Notes: generated by a model from the letters alone, not told the origin. Counted from the stretch's first letter, positions 1-10,528 are shown. The stretch: DNA of 64,000 nt from Pseudonocardiales bacterium (GCA_023252195.1 JAHEXI010000010.1:54014-118013), one strand, 5' to 3'. Made by a program: numbers and translations.

Positions 1-84
1 CGACGCCCCCCAGTAGTGCAACACCACGAGTGTCAGCGCGGCGATCACGGCGGGGCCGCCGGTCCTTTGGATGAATCGGGTCAT
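1..84 (-). CDS. N-terminus of a membrane protein (partial, runs off the window)
   Basis: Read on the minus strand from an ATG at 84, 28 codons stay open to the window edge. After a short basic start (MTRFIQRTGG) comes a hydrophobic stretch, AVIAALTLVVLHY, that looks like a first membrane helix. There is no clear Shine-Dalgarno sequence. The protein family cannot be named from so little; the call rests only on the open frame and hydrophobic profile. Confidence 0.33.
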   Translation of the reverse strand, partial: MTRFIQRTGGPAVIAALTLVVLHYWGAS

Positions 85-714
85 CGAGACTAGATCGAGT
101 GCTCTGGATCGCACGAGCCTCCTACTTCGGTCATGGACGTATCAGGATGGGCGACGTTGGAGCCGGGGGCCGTTCCACAGTGGATGCGTAGATGAAGTCG
201 TCCCTCACCCGGTGACGTCGGGTGCGCCAGTCGACCGGGAGCATGCTCGTGGGACCGGGGTGGTGGTCAGGATGTTCCAGCGATAGTCAGCGCAGCGGGT
301 GTCAGCAGCAGGGTATTTAGAGCATCCTGAGGCCATCGGCGAAATATCCGACGGTCCGGCCCCGCATGGCGTCAGCCAGGTCCGAACGAGTTGTTGGGTG
401 TCTGCATGGGCGCCGGTTCGCGTGCCGAGGACCCGACGGTGGCAGACGAGAGTGTCCTCGTGAAGTGCCCGGACCGCCTTCGTGTCCCGTCCGGCAAGAC
501 GCGCGGCCAATGCCATCGCGAACTGACCGCGACATAGGGGCCCCCTCCCCTCAGATGGGTGCACCTGCACGTGCATACGTACGGTAGTGGATGTGCCTGG
601 CTAGTGTCAATGCATGAGCATCTGCTCGCAGTCCTACCGCAAATACCAATCGCTTAGCCGGGACTGAGGAAGCGGGAAAGCGGGGCGAGCCTTTCAGGAG
701 ACGAAAGGAGGTCC

Positions 715-876
715 GTGTGCAATTGCCACTTACACCTGGACAACCGCCAGGAGATACGTGCGCCTTACCAGTCGCCGGAGCGCGGATACGTCCACTGCTC
801 CGCGGCCTACCAGATTGACACGCGTGCCGTGGCGTGGGGTTGCACTTGTCCATTAGGATCTTGCTTGTGGTCTTGA
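715..876 (+). CDS. Candidate small Cys/His-rich protein (53 aa)
   Basis: A GTG start at 715 lies five bases after a near-perfect ribosome-binding site (AAAGGAGG, 704-711). The product would begin MCNCHLHLDNRQEI and carries six cysteines (two CxC pairs plus C28 and C50) and three histidines, as in small metal-binding proteins. Against it: codon use is less GC-biased at third positions than in neighbouring genes, two rare TTA codons are present, and I recognise no family. The rest of 85-987 shows no convincing gene. It lies 111 bp upstream of the DivIVA-domain gene. Confidence 0.3.
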   Translation: MCNCHLHLDNRQEIRAPYQSPERGYVHCSAAYQIDTRAVAWGCTCPLGSCLWS

Positions 877-987
877 TCCGGTGGGTGGTCAATCTGACGC
901 TGTGGAGGATTCCCGGCTCTAGGGTCGATGCCCGGGGGTTGCCTCTCAGCAGGTGCGTAGCCGTCGAGGGGTGCGTGGGGGGATCCG

Positions 988-1767
988 ATGCCGTTGACTC
1001 CGGCTGATGTTGCCAACGTTGCGTTCAATAAGCCGTCGCTGGGCAAGCGGGGCTACGACGAGGGTGAGGTGGATGCGTTTCTTGATGTGGTGAGGGCCGA
1101 ACTGGCTCGGTTGATCCAGGACAACCAGGGTCTTCGTGATCAGGTTGAGCAGCTCGGTGTGGCGCGGGTCGATACCGGTCCTGACCTTGGGCCGTTGGAG
1201 CCACCTCGGTTGGTGATCGCTCCGGTGGTACCGATGAGGGAGCGGACCTCGCCGGGTGGTGATCACAATGTTCGGGCTGCCAGGGTGCTGGGTCTGGCCC
1301 AGGAGATGGCGGATCGGGTGACCGGTGAGGCCAAGGCCGAAGCGGACGGAATGCTGGGCGATGCTCGGGTCAGATCCGAGGAGCTGCTCTCCGGGGCGAG
1401 GGCGAAGGCGGATGGTCTGTTCACCGAGGCCAGGACCCGGGCCGAGACGATGCTCAATGATGCCCGTAGCAAAGCGGAGATTGTGGATCGGCAGTCCCGG
1501 GATAAGGCTGCGTCGCTGGAGCGCGATGCAGCGCGCAAGCACGCCGAGATCATCGGTTCGCTGAGCCAGGAGAAGAACACACTGGAGAACAAGCTCGACG
1601 AGCTACGCACGTTCGAGCGTGAGTACCGCACCCGCTTGACGACCTACCTGGACTCACAACTTCGACAGCTCAACGGGCGCGGATCCGTCGCACCAGCAGA
1701 CCCGATACGCGACCAGCAGGGCGTCACGGGCACCGAAGTCGACGCGCATGCCACAGCGGGTAGCTAA
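988..1767 (+). CDS. DivIVA-domain (Wag31-like) protein
   Basis: A 259-residue protein opening MPLTPADVANVAFNKPSLGK, followed by RGYDEGEVDAFLDVVRAEL: the classic DivIVA N-terminal domain that binds curved membrane and starts a coiled coil. After a linker, residues about 90-220 are long Ala/Glu/Arg/Lys heptads (repeats of the AKAEAD / ARTRAET type) typical of a coiled coil. In actinobacteria such proteins mark cell poles and septa and organise wall growth. This one stands alone, away from the usual ftsZ-sepF-wag31 cluster, so I infer a paralogue (DivIVA-like or SepIVA-like) rather than Wag31 itself. The ATG follows the GC-rich run GGGGGGATCCG, which may serve as its ribosome-binding site. Confidence 0.85.
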   Translation: MPLTPADVANVAFNKPSLGKRGYDEGEVDAFLDVVRAELARLIQDNQGLRDQVEQLGVARVDTGPDLGPLEPPRLVIAPVVPMRERTSPGGDHNVRAARVLGLAQEMADRVTGEAKAEADGMLGDARVRSEELLSGARAKADGLFTEARTRAETMLNDARSKAEIVDRQSRDKAASLERDAARKHAEIIGSLSQEKNTLENKLDELRTFEREYRTRLTTYLDSQLRQLNGRGSVAPADPIRDQQGVTGTEVDAHATAGS

Positions 1768-2086
1768 CAACCGGAAACCATCAGCGCCCCTGGCATGGTG
1801 AACAGGCCATAGACAACCAAGGGCGCCTAGTTCCGTGGGCTGGTGGAGCCCCGCGGATATTCCACAACTGCGCGGTGTCACCGTCACTGGCGGTGGCCAG
1901 GATGTGCCCATCAGGGCTATGACACCGAGTCATCCTGTGCTGATTTCTTGGGCTGGCCCGACGTCGGCGATGTGACCAACGGTCCGGTGGAGGCGACCGT
2001 GGTGAGGACGCTGAGTCCCGGCGCCAGTGTTTGGAGTCGCTGATTCATCGAGCACAACCGGCCGCGATCGCGGTCGTTAGGTCCCA

Positions 2087-2129
2087 GGTCGTACCGGCAC
2101 CGAACCCCCGACCCGGTGCCGGTACGACC
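2087..2129. repeat. 16-bp perfect inverted repeat, 11-nt loop
   Basis: Left arm GGTCGTACCGGCACCG (2087-2102) and right arm 2114-2129 are exact reverse complements around an 11-base C-rich loop. No T-run follows on either strand, so it is not a standard intrinsic terminator. It could be an operator, a factor-independent actinobacterial terminator, or part of a mobile element. Confidence 0.7.
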
Positions 2130-2227
2130 ACTCTGGGGGGATATTCGCTTTCCGGTCACGACCGCGGTCGTTGGACTGGGTACGGCCACCAGTACGGGCC
2201 GGTTTGAGGGTTTATAAGGGGGGTCGC

Positions 2228-2254
2228 CCCGTAGAAGGTTGGGGGTTCTACGGG
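2228..2254. repeat. 9-bp perfect hairpin
   Basis: Arms CCCGTAGAA and TTCTACGGG are exact reverse complements around a 9-base G-rich loop. It is the third palindrome within 200 bp (with 2062-2073 and 2087-2129). Function unknown. Confidence 0.5.
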
Positions 2255-2613
2255 TCGATCACCCCCGATAGACGCGCTCACGGAAGCGGCGATCAACGTT
2301 TTGCGTGTTTCGGTGACCCGATTCGGGTTGACCAGCTCACCCCGTGGGAACGGCTCCACCCACGATGAGCGCGGAGGCGACGACCGGGGCACCGGCCCGC
2401 TCTCGGGTGCTCGATGAGCTGCTGGCGGCCGCCTACGCATCAGTCCAGCTGATCAGTGCCACCGATCAGCTTGTGCCGTTCGTCGGTCCTAGTGCGTCCG
2501 ATCGGCGCAGTGCAGGGTCCATGAAGGGTGTCGTTCCCCCATTCTGTAAGTCCGAGGGTGCGTGATTCGGATCGCGTGGCGCGGAGATCCTCGATACGGG
2601 GGAAGGGGACGGG

Positions 2614-2937
2614 GTGGACCGGGTTCTGGGTCAAATACTCCGCAAGGCGGTGTGGGACCGGCTCGACCTGCTCGACGAGCTGGTGAGCGACGCTGACAAT
2701 CGGTCGCTGTTGTCGGTGGCGCGCGGTGAGTTGCCCCGCCTGATTTCTGGGTGGCGGGATTTGCTTGCGACCCACGCGCCGGATTCTCGGGGCCGATGTC
2801 CGGAGTGCTCGAACCCGTGGCGTCCTCGTGTAGCGCCGTGCCGCGTGTGGCGGACTGCGCACGAGCACCTCGTCGCCGTCGAAACCGTGCCCCAGGCGCG
2901 GCCTGCGATAGGTCCCCTGCCTGTCGGAGCGGCGTAG
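2614..2937 (+). CDS. Small zinc-ribbon protein of unknown function
   Basis: A 107-residue protein. The first 60 residues are helical and charged (MDRVLGQILRKAVWDRLDLL). The C-terminal half has the pattern RGRCPECSNPW...APCRVWRTAHEHL, meaning CxxC, then a Cys and a His, a putative zinc ribbon. Small proteins with this 'CPxC...PCxxWRTAH' signature are common, uncharacterised and scattered in actinomycetes, often near regulators. The GTG start is preceded by a purine-rich GGGGGAAGGGGAC. No neighbour suggests a role. Confidence 0.6.
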   Translation: MDRVLGQILRKAVWDRLDLLDELVSDADNRSLLSVARGELPRLISGWRDLLATHAPDSRGRCPECSNPWRPRVAPCRVWRTAHEHLVAVETVPQARPAIGPLPVGAA

Positions 2938-4411
2938 TGGGCTGATAGTTGATCTCAACTCCATAGAGCTGGCGGTTTCGCTGCGATTCGTGGGTTACCA
3001 CCGCACCCGCGAGGGGTGAGTAGCCGCCATGTGGCCGGTGATCCGGTTAACGTCCGTGCCCCCGACCCGAGATGTCGATGGGTCACCGGCCACACCAAAA
3101 TGTTCTCCGCTGCAGGCTTCGAGCGTCGAACCCGGGGGAGCGCCACAACCCCGGCAAGTGCAACGCGCCCTCGGGGCACAACTTCACAGCCTGGACCCAT
3201 TGCGCTTCTCACCCGAGTGGAGTGCCGCGCCGGTGGCGCCGTCGTTGCCTGACCGGCCGCCGCCGTCAACGTTGGTCCGATGACCGCCGGATCCCACCTG
3301 CCCGGTGCCCTAGTGCACCGCAGGCCCGGGAGATCCCCCGACCGGCGCCGGACGCGTGCAGCGCAGGCACCCGCAATCGGGGCGGGGTCGTTCACAAGGT
3401 AACGGCCCCGCCCCACTATTCTGCTCCGCGCGAGAACGTCGGTTGACGCGCACACTTCGGCTCGGACTCTTCAAAAGGGCATCGCCTTGTAGCGGCCTCT
3501 TCAAGTCCCACGGATGGGGCCAGTCTCCTCGCTGCGGGCATCGCATCGACGGCTGGCAACCGCTGTCAGCGGTGACCGGTGTGGTCGGTCGGCGGCCGCC
3601 GACCAGACTCTGCTGCCCACGACAACTCCGACATCGAGCCGGTCGACATCGGCTGTGGATGTGCATCGCCCACCACGGTGCACTCCACAGAACGCCTCGA
3701 ACGCTCCACGGTAATGGTCTCCCACGACATTCCTCATGGGAACAGCTGGAATGTCACCAGGGGCGTACGCGATCGTGTCCTGGTCCTGCTCGGAGAAGGT
3801 GTGCTTGTGCGTGCGCTCGTTCCACACTTCACGGTCTCCGGTCCGGTTTGCCATGTGGGCCGAGCCCAGATCGCCGCCCACGGGCTACGCCGGCCCGGCT
3901 GGAGCGTGCCTTGGCGGTGATTCCACTGCTGGGCGACGACCGTATGTATGCCGAGTTCGGCAGCACTGTCAATCTGGGCGTTAGAGTGCGCGGGCGGATT
4001 CTGCGGCCATTGTGGTCGCCGCACGGCCTACCGAGAGGTGTTCGTGATCGAAGCGGCTGCCCTCACCAGTGGCACGCAAGCGGGCACCCTGCCACGGCCG
4101 GGCCGTGCATCCGTACCCACTCCCGGAGCAGCACCACCAACGGCACGCCACAATCATCATCGACGAGCACTACAGCCGGCTCCTGAACCGGCCGCAGCAG
4201 TCGGGCCACCGCTTCAAGCGATCACTGGGATAATTGCTGCTGTGCCGCAGGTGGAACCAGCAGCGGGGGGTTGCGCTGCCGTCGCACCTTTCCCCGTTGA
4301 TGATTGTGGCTGTTCCGTAGCAGGTGCGACGCCAGCCAGTCGGGAACCAAGATGGCTGCTGGCACCAAGGACACGACCTGCGGCACGTGCAGATCGGCAA
4401 AAGGATAGACG
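2938..4411. other. 1.5-kb stretch without a convincing gene
   Basis: Several long open frames overlap on both strands, but none shows a family match or consistent codon bias through its length. The best candidate is 3501-3854 (-), starting MANRTGDREVWNERTHKHTF, whose first 30 codons have actinobacterial third-position bias before it decays. The plus frame near 3900-4050 reads IPLLGDDRMYAEFGSTVN, then shifts to a frame with CGHCGRR. I infer degraded coding DNA. The final ~200 bp would hold the promoter of the reductase gene. Confidence 0.4.
3379..3414. terminator. 14-bp GC-rich hairpin
   Basis: Arms GGGGCGGGGTCGTT and AACGGCCCCGCCCC pair over 14 positions with one G-U pair and an 8-base loop. 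It is terminator-like, but only an AT-rich stretch (ACTATTCTG) follows instead of a T-run. No gene clearly ends into it. Confidence 0.35.
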
Positions 4412-7400
4412 ATGACGAGTGACGCACGGCATGACATCGGAGGTCTCCTGGGACAGGGCGGGACCCGAGAAGATCGACTCGCCCGCCGGGTCGCTGACTT
4501 GTACGCCACGGACCCGCAATTCCAAGGTGCCGACCCGGTCCCCGCGGTCATCGAGGCGGCGCGCCGGCCGGGCCTTCGGCTCGCGCCGCTCTTGCAGACG
4601 CTGATGGAGGGCTACGCAGACCGCCCTGCACTTGGGCAACGCGCGCGTGAGTTGACGATGGACGCTGCGACGGGCCGCACTTCGGCCCCTCTGCTGCCCA
4701 GCTTCGAGACCATGAGTTACCGCGACCTGTGGGCGCACGTGAGCGCGGTCGCCAGCGCCTGGCGGCACGACCCGATCCACCCGTTAGACCCGGGAGACTT
4801 CGTGGCCACCGTGGGTTTCGCCAGTCCCGAATACCTGATCGTCGACCTGGTTTGTGCCTGTCTCGGCTTGGTGTCGGTGCCACTGCAGCACAACGCACCG
4901 GCCTCCCGGTTGAGGCCGATCATCGCCGAGATCGAGCCACGGGTGCTCGCCGTGAGTGCCGCGTATCTGGATGTCGCTATCGAGTCTGCGCGCAGCAGCG
5001 CGTCGCTGCGGCGTCTGGTGGTCTTCGACTACCAGCCCGCGGTCGACGACCAACGTGAGAATCTGGAGCTGGCGCGCAGGCGCGTAAAGGACGCGGGCAT
5101 GCCGGTGCTCATCGACACGCTGGGCGAGAATGTCGTGCGCGGTAGGGCGTTGCCGCCCGAGCCGTTATACACCGCCGGTACCGAAGAGCGGCTGGCGATG
5201 ATCCTCTACACGTCCGGGAGCACCGGGGCGCCGAAGGGCGCCATGTACACCGAGCGGATGGTCTCCAGGCTGTGGACGATGGGCTTGTCGCAATTCGAGA
5301 CACCCGTGTTCAACGTCAACTTCCTGCCGCTGAACCATCTCGGCGGGCGGGTGCCCTTGGCCTCGTCCTTCCTCGCCGGCGGCACCAACTATTTCGTTCC
5401 CGAGACCGATCTGTCGACCTTGTACGAGGACTGGACCCTCGTACGCCCCACACAGATGGGCCTCGTGCCCAGTGTGGTCGACATGCTATTCCAGCGGTAC
5501 AGGAGTGCAGCGGACCGACGCCGCGCCGAAGGTGCCGACCCTGCCGTCGCCGAGGCGGAGGCGGCGGCGGAGCTGCGGGAGCAGGTGCTCGGCGGACGCG
5601 TTCTGGGAGTGATTGTCGGCACCGCGCCACTAGCCGGCGAGATGAAGGCGTTCCTCGAGTCATGCCTGGACGTGCACGTAGGCGACGGCTACGGCTCGAC
5701 GGAGGTCGGGACAGTCACCAGCAACGGCACGGTGACGAGACCGCCGGTAATCGATTACAAGCTCATCGATGTCCCCGAGCTCGGCTATTTCCTGACTGAC
5801 AAGCCTTATCCGAGGGGTGAACTCCTGGTGAAGTCGGACACCGCCACGCCGGGATACTACAAACACCCCGAAATCACCGCTGAGGTCTTCGACGCCGACG
5901 GCTACTACCGCACCGGCGATGTCATGGCCGAAATTGAACCGGATCAGTTTGTCTACGTCGACCGGCGCAGCAACGTATTGAAGCTGTCGCAGGGCGAGTT
6001 CGTGGCTGTCTCGCGGCTGGAGGCCGTGTTCGGCAGCGCTGCGCTGGTCCGGCAGATCTTCGTCTATGGCAACAGTGAACGTCCCGCCCTGCTGGCGGTC
6101 ATCGTCCCCACCCAGGACGCGCTGAAGAGGTTCGCCGACCATGTCGGCGCACTCAGTACCGCGCTCAGCGAGTCCCTTCAACAAACAGCAAAACTCGCCC
6201 AGCTGCAGTCGTACGAGGTGCCGCGCGACTTTCTGATCGAGTCCGAACCGTTCAGCGCCGCCAACGGTTTGCTTTCCGGGGTCGGCAAGCTGCTGCGACC
6301 CAAGCTGCAGGAACATTACGGCGAGCGGCTTGAGCAGTTGTACGCCGATCTCGCCGCCGCGCAGGTCGACGAGCTACGCACACTGCGCGAGGCGGCTGCG
6401 GACCAACCGGTGGTCGACACCCTGACCCGCGCCGTGCGGGTGCTCCTGGGATCCGCGGGCGCCGGCCTCAACCCGGACGCGCATTTCACCGACCTCGGCG
6501 GTGATTCCCTGTCCGCGCTGACCTTCTCCGACCTGTTGCACGAGATCTTCGGAATCGAGGTACCGGTGGGGGACATCATCGGTCCAGCGACCAACCTGGG
6601 ACAGCTTGCGGAATACATCGAGGCCGAGCGCGGGTCTGGTGCGAAGCGCCCCACGTTCGCGACGGTCCACGGGCAAGGCACCGCGCAACTCCACGCCAGC
6701 GACCTCACGCTGGACAAGTTCATCGACGTTAAGACGTTGGCCGACGCCAAGACGCTTCCCCACACCGGCGGCCAGCCGCATACCGTCCTGCTAACAGGCG
6801 CGAACGGTTACCTCGGGCGGTTCTTGTGCCTTGAATGGTTGCAACGACTCTCGCAGACCGGCGGCACACTGATCTGCGTCGTCCGGGGAGGCGACGCGGC
6901 CACGGCCAGGACACGGCTCGAGGAGGTCTTCGACAGCGGCGACCCAGAGCTACTGCGGCATTTCCACGAGCTGGCCGCCGATCACCTCGAAGTCCTCTCC
7001 GGCGACATCGGTCAGCCCAACCTCGGCCTGGACGAGGCGACCTGGGACCGGCTGGCCCGGAGCGTGGACCTCATCGTCCACCCAGCCGCCCTGGTCAACC
7101 ACGTTCTCCCCTACGGCCAACTCTTCGGCCCCAATGTCGTCGGTACCGCCGAGTTGATCCACCTGGCGATCACCACCCGGATCAAGTCGATCACCTACCT
7201 CTCGAGCGTGGCCGTGGCCATGTCCGTCGGCCCGGTCGACTTCCAGGAGGACGGCGATATTCGCGCTATCAGCCCAGTCCGTCCGGTTGACGAGACGTAC
7301 GCCAACGGCTACGCGAACAGCAAATGGGCCGGCGAGGTGCTGCTGCGAGAAGCACACGATCTATGCGGCCTGCCGGTCGCAGTGTTTCGCTCCGACATGA

Positions 7401-7969
7401 TCCTCGCCCACACCCGATACATCGGGCAGCTGAATGTGCCCGACGCGTTCACCCGGCTGATATTCAGCCTTCTCGCGACAGGCATCGCACCGCGCTCCTT
7501 CTACGAGACCGACGCTGGAGCAAACCGGTCGAGGGCACACTACGACGGACTGCCCGCTGACTTCGTCGCCGAATCGATCACCATACTCGGCGAGCAGGCC
7601 ACCGAAGGGTTCCGCTCCTTCGACGTCATGAACCCCTACGACGACGGCGTCTCGGTGGACACGTTCGTCGACTGGCTCATCGACGCCGGCCACAAGATCC
7701 AGCGGATCGACGACTATCAAGACTGGCTCGCACGCTTCGAAACCGCGTTGAGGGCTCTACCGGAAAAGCAGCGACAGCAAACGGTTCTCCCCCTACTCAA
7801 CGCCTACCAGACGCCCGAGAAGCCGCTCCGAGGCGGCCCCGCCGCAACAAAGGTGTTCCACGCCGCAGTACGCGCGGCCAAAATCGGCGCCGAAGAAGAC
7901 ATTCCCCATCTCTCGGCGCCACTGATCGACAAATACGTCACCGACTTGCGGCACCTCGGTCTGCTCTAA
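4412..7969 (+). CDS. car: Carboxylic acid reductase
   Basis: A three-module enzyme of 1185 residues, the usual size for the family, that reduces carboxylic acids to aldehydes with ATP and NADPH. The adenylation domain carries [11 protein letters not shown] (about 266-276), then GYGSTE and the YYRTGD core. The carrier domain has LGGDSLSAL with the phosphopantetheine serine near residue 699. The C-terminal reductase is a Rossmann domain with GANGYLG (796-802) and the YxxxK pair in YANSK near 967-971. The ATG follows AAAGGA at 4399-4404. The natural substrate cannot be read from sequence. No phosphopantetheinyl transferase lies nearby, so activation must come from elsewhere in the genome. It appears to be a single-gene transcription unit in accessory-looking DNA. 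Confidence 0.95.
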   Translation: MTSDARHDIGGLLGQGGTREDRLARRVADLYATDPQFQGADPVPAVIEAARRPGLRLAPLLQTLMEGYADRPALGQRARELTMDAATGRTSAPLLPSFETMSYRDLWAHVSAVASAWRHDPIHPLDPGDFVATVGFASPEYLIVDLVCACLGLVSVPLQHNAPASRLRPIIAEIEPRVLAVSAAYLDVAIESARSSASLRRLVVFDYQPAVDDQRENLELARRRVKDAGMPVLIDTLGENVVRGRALPPEPLYTAGTEERLAMILYTSGSTGAPKGAMYTERMVSRLWTMGLSQFETPVFNVNFLPLNHLGGRVPLASSFLAGGTNYFVPETDLSTLYEDWTLVRPTQMGLVPSVVDMLFQRYRSAADRRRAEGADPAVAEAEAAAELREQVLGGRVLGVIVGTAPLAGEMKAFLESCLDVHVGDGYGSTEVGTVTSNGTVTRPPVIDYKLIDVPELGYFLTDKPYPRGELLVKSDTATPGYYKHPEITAEVFDADGYYRTGDVMAEIEPDQFVYVDRRSNVLKLSQGEFVAVSRLEAVFGSAALVRQIFVYGNSERPALLAVIVPTQDALKRFADHVGALSTALSESLQQTAKLAQLQSYEVPRDFLIESEPFSAANGLLSGVGKLLRPKLQEHYGERLEQLYADLAAAQVDELRTLREAAADQPVVDTLTRAVRVLLGSAGAGLNPDAHFTDLGGDSLSALTFSDLLHEIFGIEVPVGDIIGPATNLGQLAEYIEAERGSGAKRPTFATVHGQGTAQLHASDLTLDKFIDVKTLADAKTLPHTGGQPHTVLLTGANGYLGRFLCLEWLQRLSQTGGTLICVVRGGDAATARTRLEEVFDSGDPELLRHFHELAADHLEVLSGDIGQPNLGLDEATWDRLARSVDLIVHPAALVNHVLPYGQLFGPNVVGTAELIHLAITTRIKSITYLSSVAVAMSVGPVDFQEDGDIRAISPVRPVDETYANGYANSKWAGEVLLREAHDLCGLPVAVFRSDMILAHTRYIGQLNVPDAFTRLIFSLLATGIAPRSFYETDAGANRSRAHYDGLPADFVAESITILGEQATEGFRSFDVMNPYDDGVSVDTFVDWLIDAGHKIQRIDDYQDWLARFETALRALPEKQRQQTVLPLLNAYQTPEKPLRGGPAATKVFHAAVRAAKIGAEEDIPHLSAPLIDKYVTDLRHLGLL

Positions 7970-8149
7970 GCGGACACCGCCCACCATCGCCGGCGAGTGG
8001 TCCCAGCAGCTCGCCGCGGACCTGGCGCCACCATGCACGGAAAAAGCGGCGGCGCCATAGGCGACGCCAGGTGAAGCGGCGGCAGGTGTGGAATCGGCCG
8101 GTGGGGGAGGGCGGGCTGGTGGTCGATCAGGACAAACCGCAGCGCGCAC

Positions 8150-8902
8150 CGCGATCTCCAGGCCGTGCTCGACTGCGAACGAGATTCGCTCCGCCGTCCG
8201 AGCCGGACACCACGCACACCCCCGCCCGGTGCAACTGGCCAACGGTCTGCACCCGCACCTGGTAGGTCAGCCCGGTCTTACGCAGGAACTCCGAGAATCA
8301 TGCGTAAGGACGACACCCATGCTTTGCCCAGCGTGGGAACGAACGCATCGGTGCCCGGCGTGCTGACGCCACCGCTGGCCATGATCTTCGCGATGTCCAC
8401 ACCCCGCTCGGTGCGGTGCTGCACCGCACGGCACAACTCATCGACGCCTCGGGCCTGGCCACCCATGTTCCAGCAATGTCCACCCGGGCTCGTGATCGGC
8501 GCCCCCGAAGCCAGCACGGACGGCATTCCGGTATCGCCCCGGTTGCGGTCGCGCCAGTCGATCACCGCCCAGCTTCGGTCACCGAGGTCCCGCACCGTCG
8601 TCACCCCGGAAGCGAGGTGGGCACGCAGCGAACCCTCAAATGACCGCAGTCATCTCCTCAGCACTGAAAGTGGGTAGGCGGTCGAGCGCGCCGTGGCCGC
8701 CATCGCCGCAGAGATGCACATGCGTATCGATCAATCCGGGTAGCAGCGTCGCGTCCGGGAAATCGACCACGTCGCATCCGTCGGGCAGTGGCATCCCGGA
8801 TGGCGCAACGCCGACAATACGACTGCCATCGATAAGCACTGTCTCAGCGTCGGGCACAATCCGTTCACCGTCGAACACCCGCCGTGCCCTTATCGCTATC
8901 AA
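8150..8902 (-). pseudogene. Amidohydrolase (imidazolonepropionase-like) remnant, frameshifted and internally deleted
   Basis: From a TTG at 8902 the minus strand reads MIAIRARRVFDGERIVPDAE, then the metal-binding motif GLIDTHVHLC, and stops near 8636. The next frame continues at once with EGSLRAHLASGVTTVRDLG, PITSPGGHCWNMGG and DIAKIMASGGVSTPGTD, as in intact family members, and stops near 8278. A third frame keeps a distal piece, LHRAGVCVVSGSDGG, near 8170-8260. One base shift near 8640 breaks the first join, and the central catalytic part (the HAHG-type motif) is missing. It was a metal-dependent hydrolase; it is now very unlikely to function. Confidence 0.8.
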
Positions 8903-8958
8903 GCGCCGCCTCGCTCACCAACGCCCGCACACGCCTGTCGAACCACATCCGAGTCCGG

Positions 8959-9582
8959 TCACTGTGCTGATGTCTTGCGTAAGGCTGCGGTGCCAGTAAC
9001 CTCCGGCGCCGGTGCACCATCCAATCGCGTCGGGAGTATCATTGCAGGGGCGGCGCGTCTGCGGCGTTGGCGTGCGGGTATTGTAAAGGCTCCATGGCCT
9101 TGCAGCATCTCATCCATTTCCTTCACGTACACATTGAATCTTCGATAGTCCACGAAGCAGGCACGAGTGGCCGGACTGAGGTTGTAAATGAATCGTGCAT
9201 AATCTACCCAACCCTGTCGAACAAACTCCGGGACATTGTCTAGCTGAAGCAGTACATGCTCGAAGTAGCAGCACACCATATGTGCAATAGCGTGGACCGC
9301 GTCGTAATCGGCGCTGCCTGGCTCAATCTCAGTGTTCTCGAAAAAGTACTTCCTCAGATGCGGTTTGTCCACGAAGATCTTCATTATCTCGGTGTGTTCA
9401 GCGTAAATCTTGCCGTTGGCTTCACACTGTAGTTCCTGCCTGAGATTCCGAATCTGCTCCCACACGAATATGAACCCGACAATGCCGACCAGGACGGCGA
9501 GAAGTGTCCCGACGGCCTGAGTGGTAGCGGTCCAGTCGGCCTGAACTACAAACTTCGCGGCAAGGATCATTTGGCGAGCCAC
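8959..9582 (-). CDS. Membrane-anchored protein of unknown function
   Basis: A 207-residue protein if the GTG at 9582 is used; it is preceded by GGGGAGAG at a suitable distance. A longer frame upstream (to 9702) lacks such support. Residues about 13-40 form one membrane helix (VGTLLAVLVGIVGFIFVW), followed by a cytoplasmic helical domain with KPHLRKYFFENTEI, a Cys-Cys-Tyr-Phe segment, a conserved-looking WVDYARFIYNLSPATRACF and YVKEMDEM. This resembles a widespread, uncharacterised bacterial family of one-helix proteins with this 'PxLRxYF...SPxxR' layout. No operon partner is visible. Confidence 0.6.
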   Translation of the reverse strand: MARQMILAAKFVVQADWTATTQAVGTLLAVLVGIVGFIFVWEQIRNLRQELQCEANGKIYAEHTEIMKIFVDKPHLRKYFFENTEIEPGSADYDAVHAIAHMVCCYFEHVLLQLDNVPEFVRQGWVDYARFIYNLSPATRACFVDYRRFNVYVKEMDEMLQGHGAFTIPARQRRRRAAPAMILPTRLDGAPAPEVTGTAALRKTSAQ

Positions 9583-9901
9583 GATGTCACTCTCCCCAAC
9601 TAACCCGTTCCCGGGTAAGCGGGCCGACCGTCCTCGGCCGCGATGTCCTGCGGCGCATGGCGGTCCACCCCCAACAACCTCAGACGTTCGTACGCGCTTC
9701 ACGGTTACACACCGTGCCCGTACCCAATACCATCGTCACGGAACTAGCTGAGTTCACTGCCGATTAACCTTTTGTTAAGGTACGCGACACCGCGGAAAGT
9801 TGGCGAAAGCTTCGCTCTAATGGAGCATCGAGGTCGGTTTGGGGGCACCTTGCCCATACTTCGCTGTTGGTGTGATCAGCGGCGAGACCAAGGAGGGCGT
9901 C
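9583..9901. other. Divergent intergenic region
   Basis: Lies between two genes transcribed outwards and should hold both promoters. It has an AT-rich patch with CCTTTTGTTAAGG (9768-9780) and, at the right end, the ribosome-binding site of the next gene. No gene is seen. Confidence 0.4.
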
Positions 9902-10441
9902 ATGTTTTACGTCTTTGGGTTCGAGCGAGTCGGTGTGGTGATGGGTGACTTGTACTTCGTCGACCCCGATCCGTTGCCGCGCCAGGAGGGCGCCGAGCGT
10001 GGTGTCCGCCTTGAGGTACGGCTGGTCGAACCGGGGGAGCTGAAGGGCTCGATCTATTCGGCTCGGCCGATCGTGGTCGACCGGCCCGTGTGGCGGGCTG
10101 ACCTGTTGGAGGCGGTGGCGGGCCCCCCAGGAAGCTTGGACCGTGCGCATCATCATCCGGCCTTCCGGGGGTGGGAACCGGGCCCGCGTTGCTTCGTCGA
10201 GGGGCTGGCAACCCGACCGCTTGACTGGGTGGGTGCCCGTCTGTCGGATCTCGACGTCCTGCTTGAACAGGCTGGGATGGCAGCGGTCGATGTCGGCACC
10301 GGCGACGCCGAGGCGCTCCGACAGGCCGTTCCCGAGATCATGGACGCGTTGGGGAGGCTGCTTGATCGGGTGAAGGCAGGGCAGTTGGCGCGTGCGTCGG
10401 GCGATGAGGAGTTGACCAGCGCCCGTATCGGCTGGCTCTGA
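9902..10441 (+). CDS. Hypothetical protein (179 aa)
   Basis: The ATG at 9902 follows AAGGAGG by five bases, an excellent ribosome-binding site, so it is preferred over the upstream start at 9839. The product starts MFYVFGFERVGVVMGDLYFV, has no membrane segment or signal peptide, and ends in a helical, Leu/Ala-rich region (AVPEIMDALGRLLDRVKAG). I do not recognise the family. It precedes the STAND-type ATPase gene by 87 bp in the same direction and could be co-transcribed with it. Confidence 0.6.
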   Translation: MFYVFGFERVGVVMGDLYFVDPDPLPRQEGAERGVRLEVRLVEPGELKGSIYSARPIVVDRPVWRADLLEAVAGPPGSLDRAHHHPAFRGWEPGPRCFVEGLATRPLDWVGARLSDLDVLLEQAGMAAVDVGTGDAEALRQAVPEIMDALGRLLDRVKAGQLARASGDEELTSARIGWL

Positions 10442-10528
10442 TCCCATGCTGCATCGGGCTGTGCATGAGCCTTCACCCAGGGTGGGTATGGTCCGGCCCT
10501 CACAACAGGACGGTGAACGGGAGCAGCG

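Larger units (their letters stand above)
1768..2613. other. Intergenic stretch rich in short perfect inverted repeats
   Basis: No convincing gene lies between the DivIVA-domain gene and the zinc-ribbon gene. A short open frame at 2365-2565 (+) encodes 66 residues with no recognisable motif and no ribosome-binding site. The stretch contains a 12-bp palindrome (CCGCGATCGCGG, 2062-2073), a 16-bp perfect hairpin (2087-2129) and a 9-bp perfect hairpin (2228-2254). Confidence 0.5.

Noticed and set aside
3356..4186. 276-codon plus-strand frame in the gene-poor region
   Set aside because: No start signal, Arg/Cys/Ser-rich composition without domains, and competing frames on both strands; treated as degraded or non-coding.
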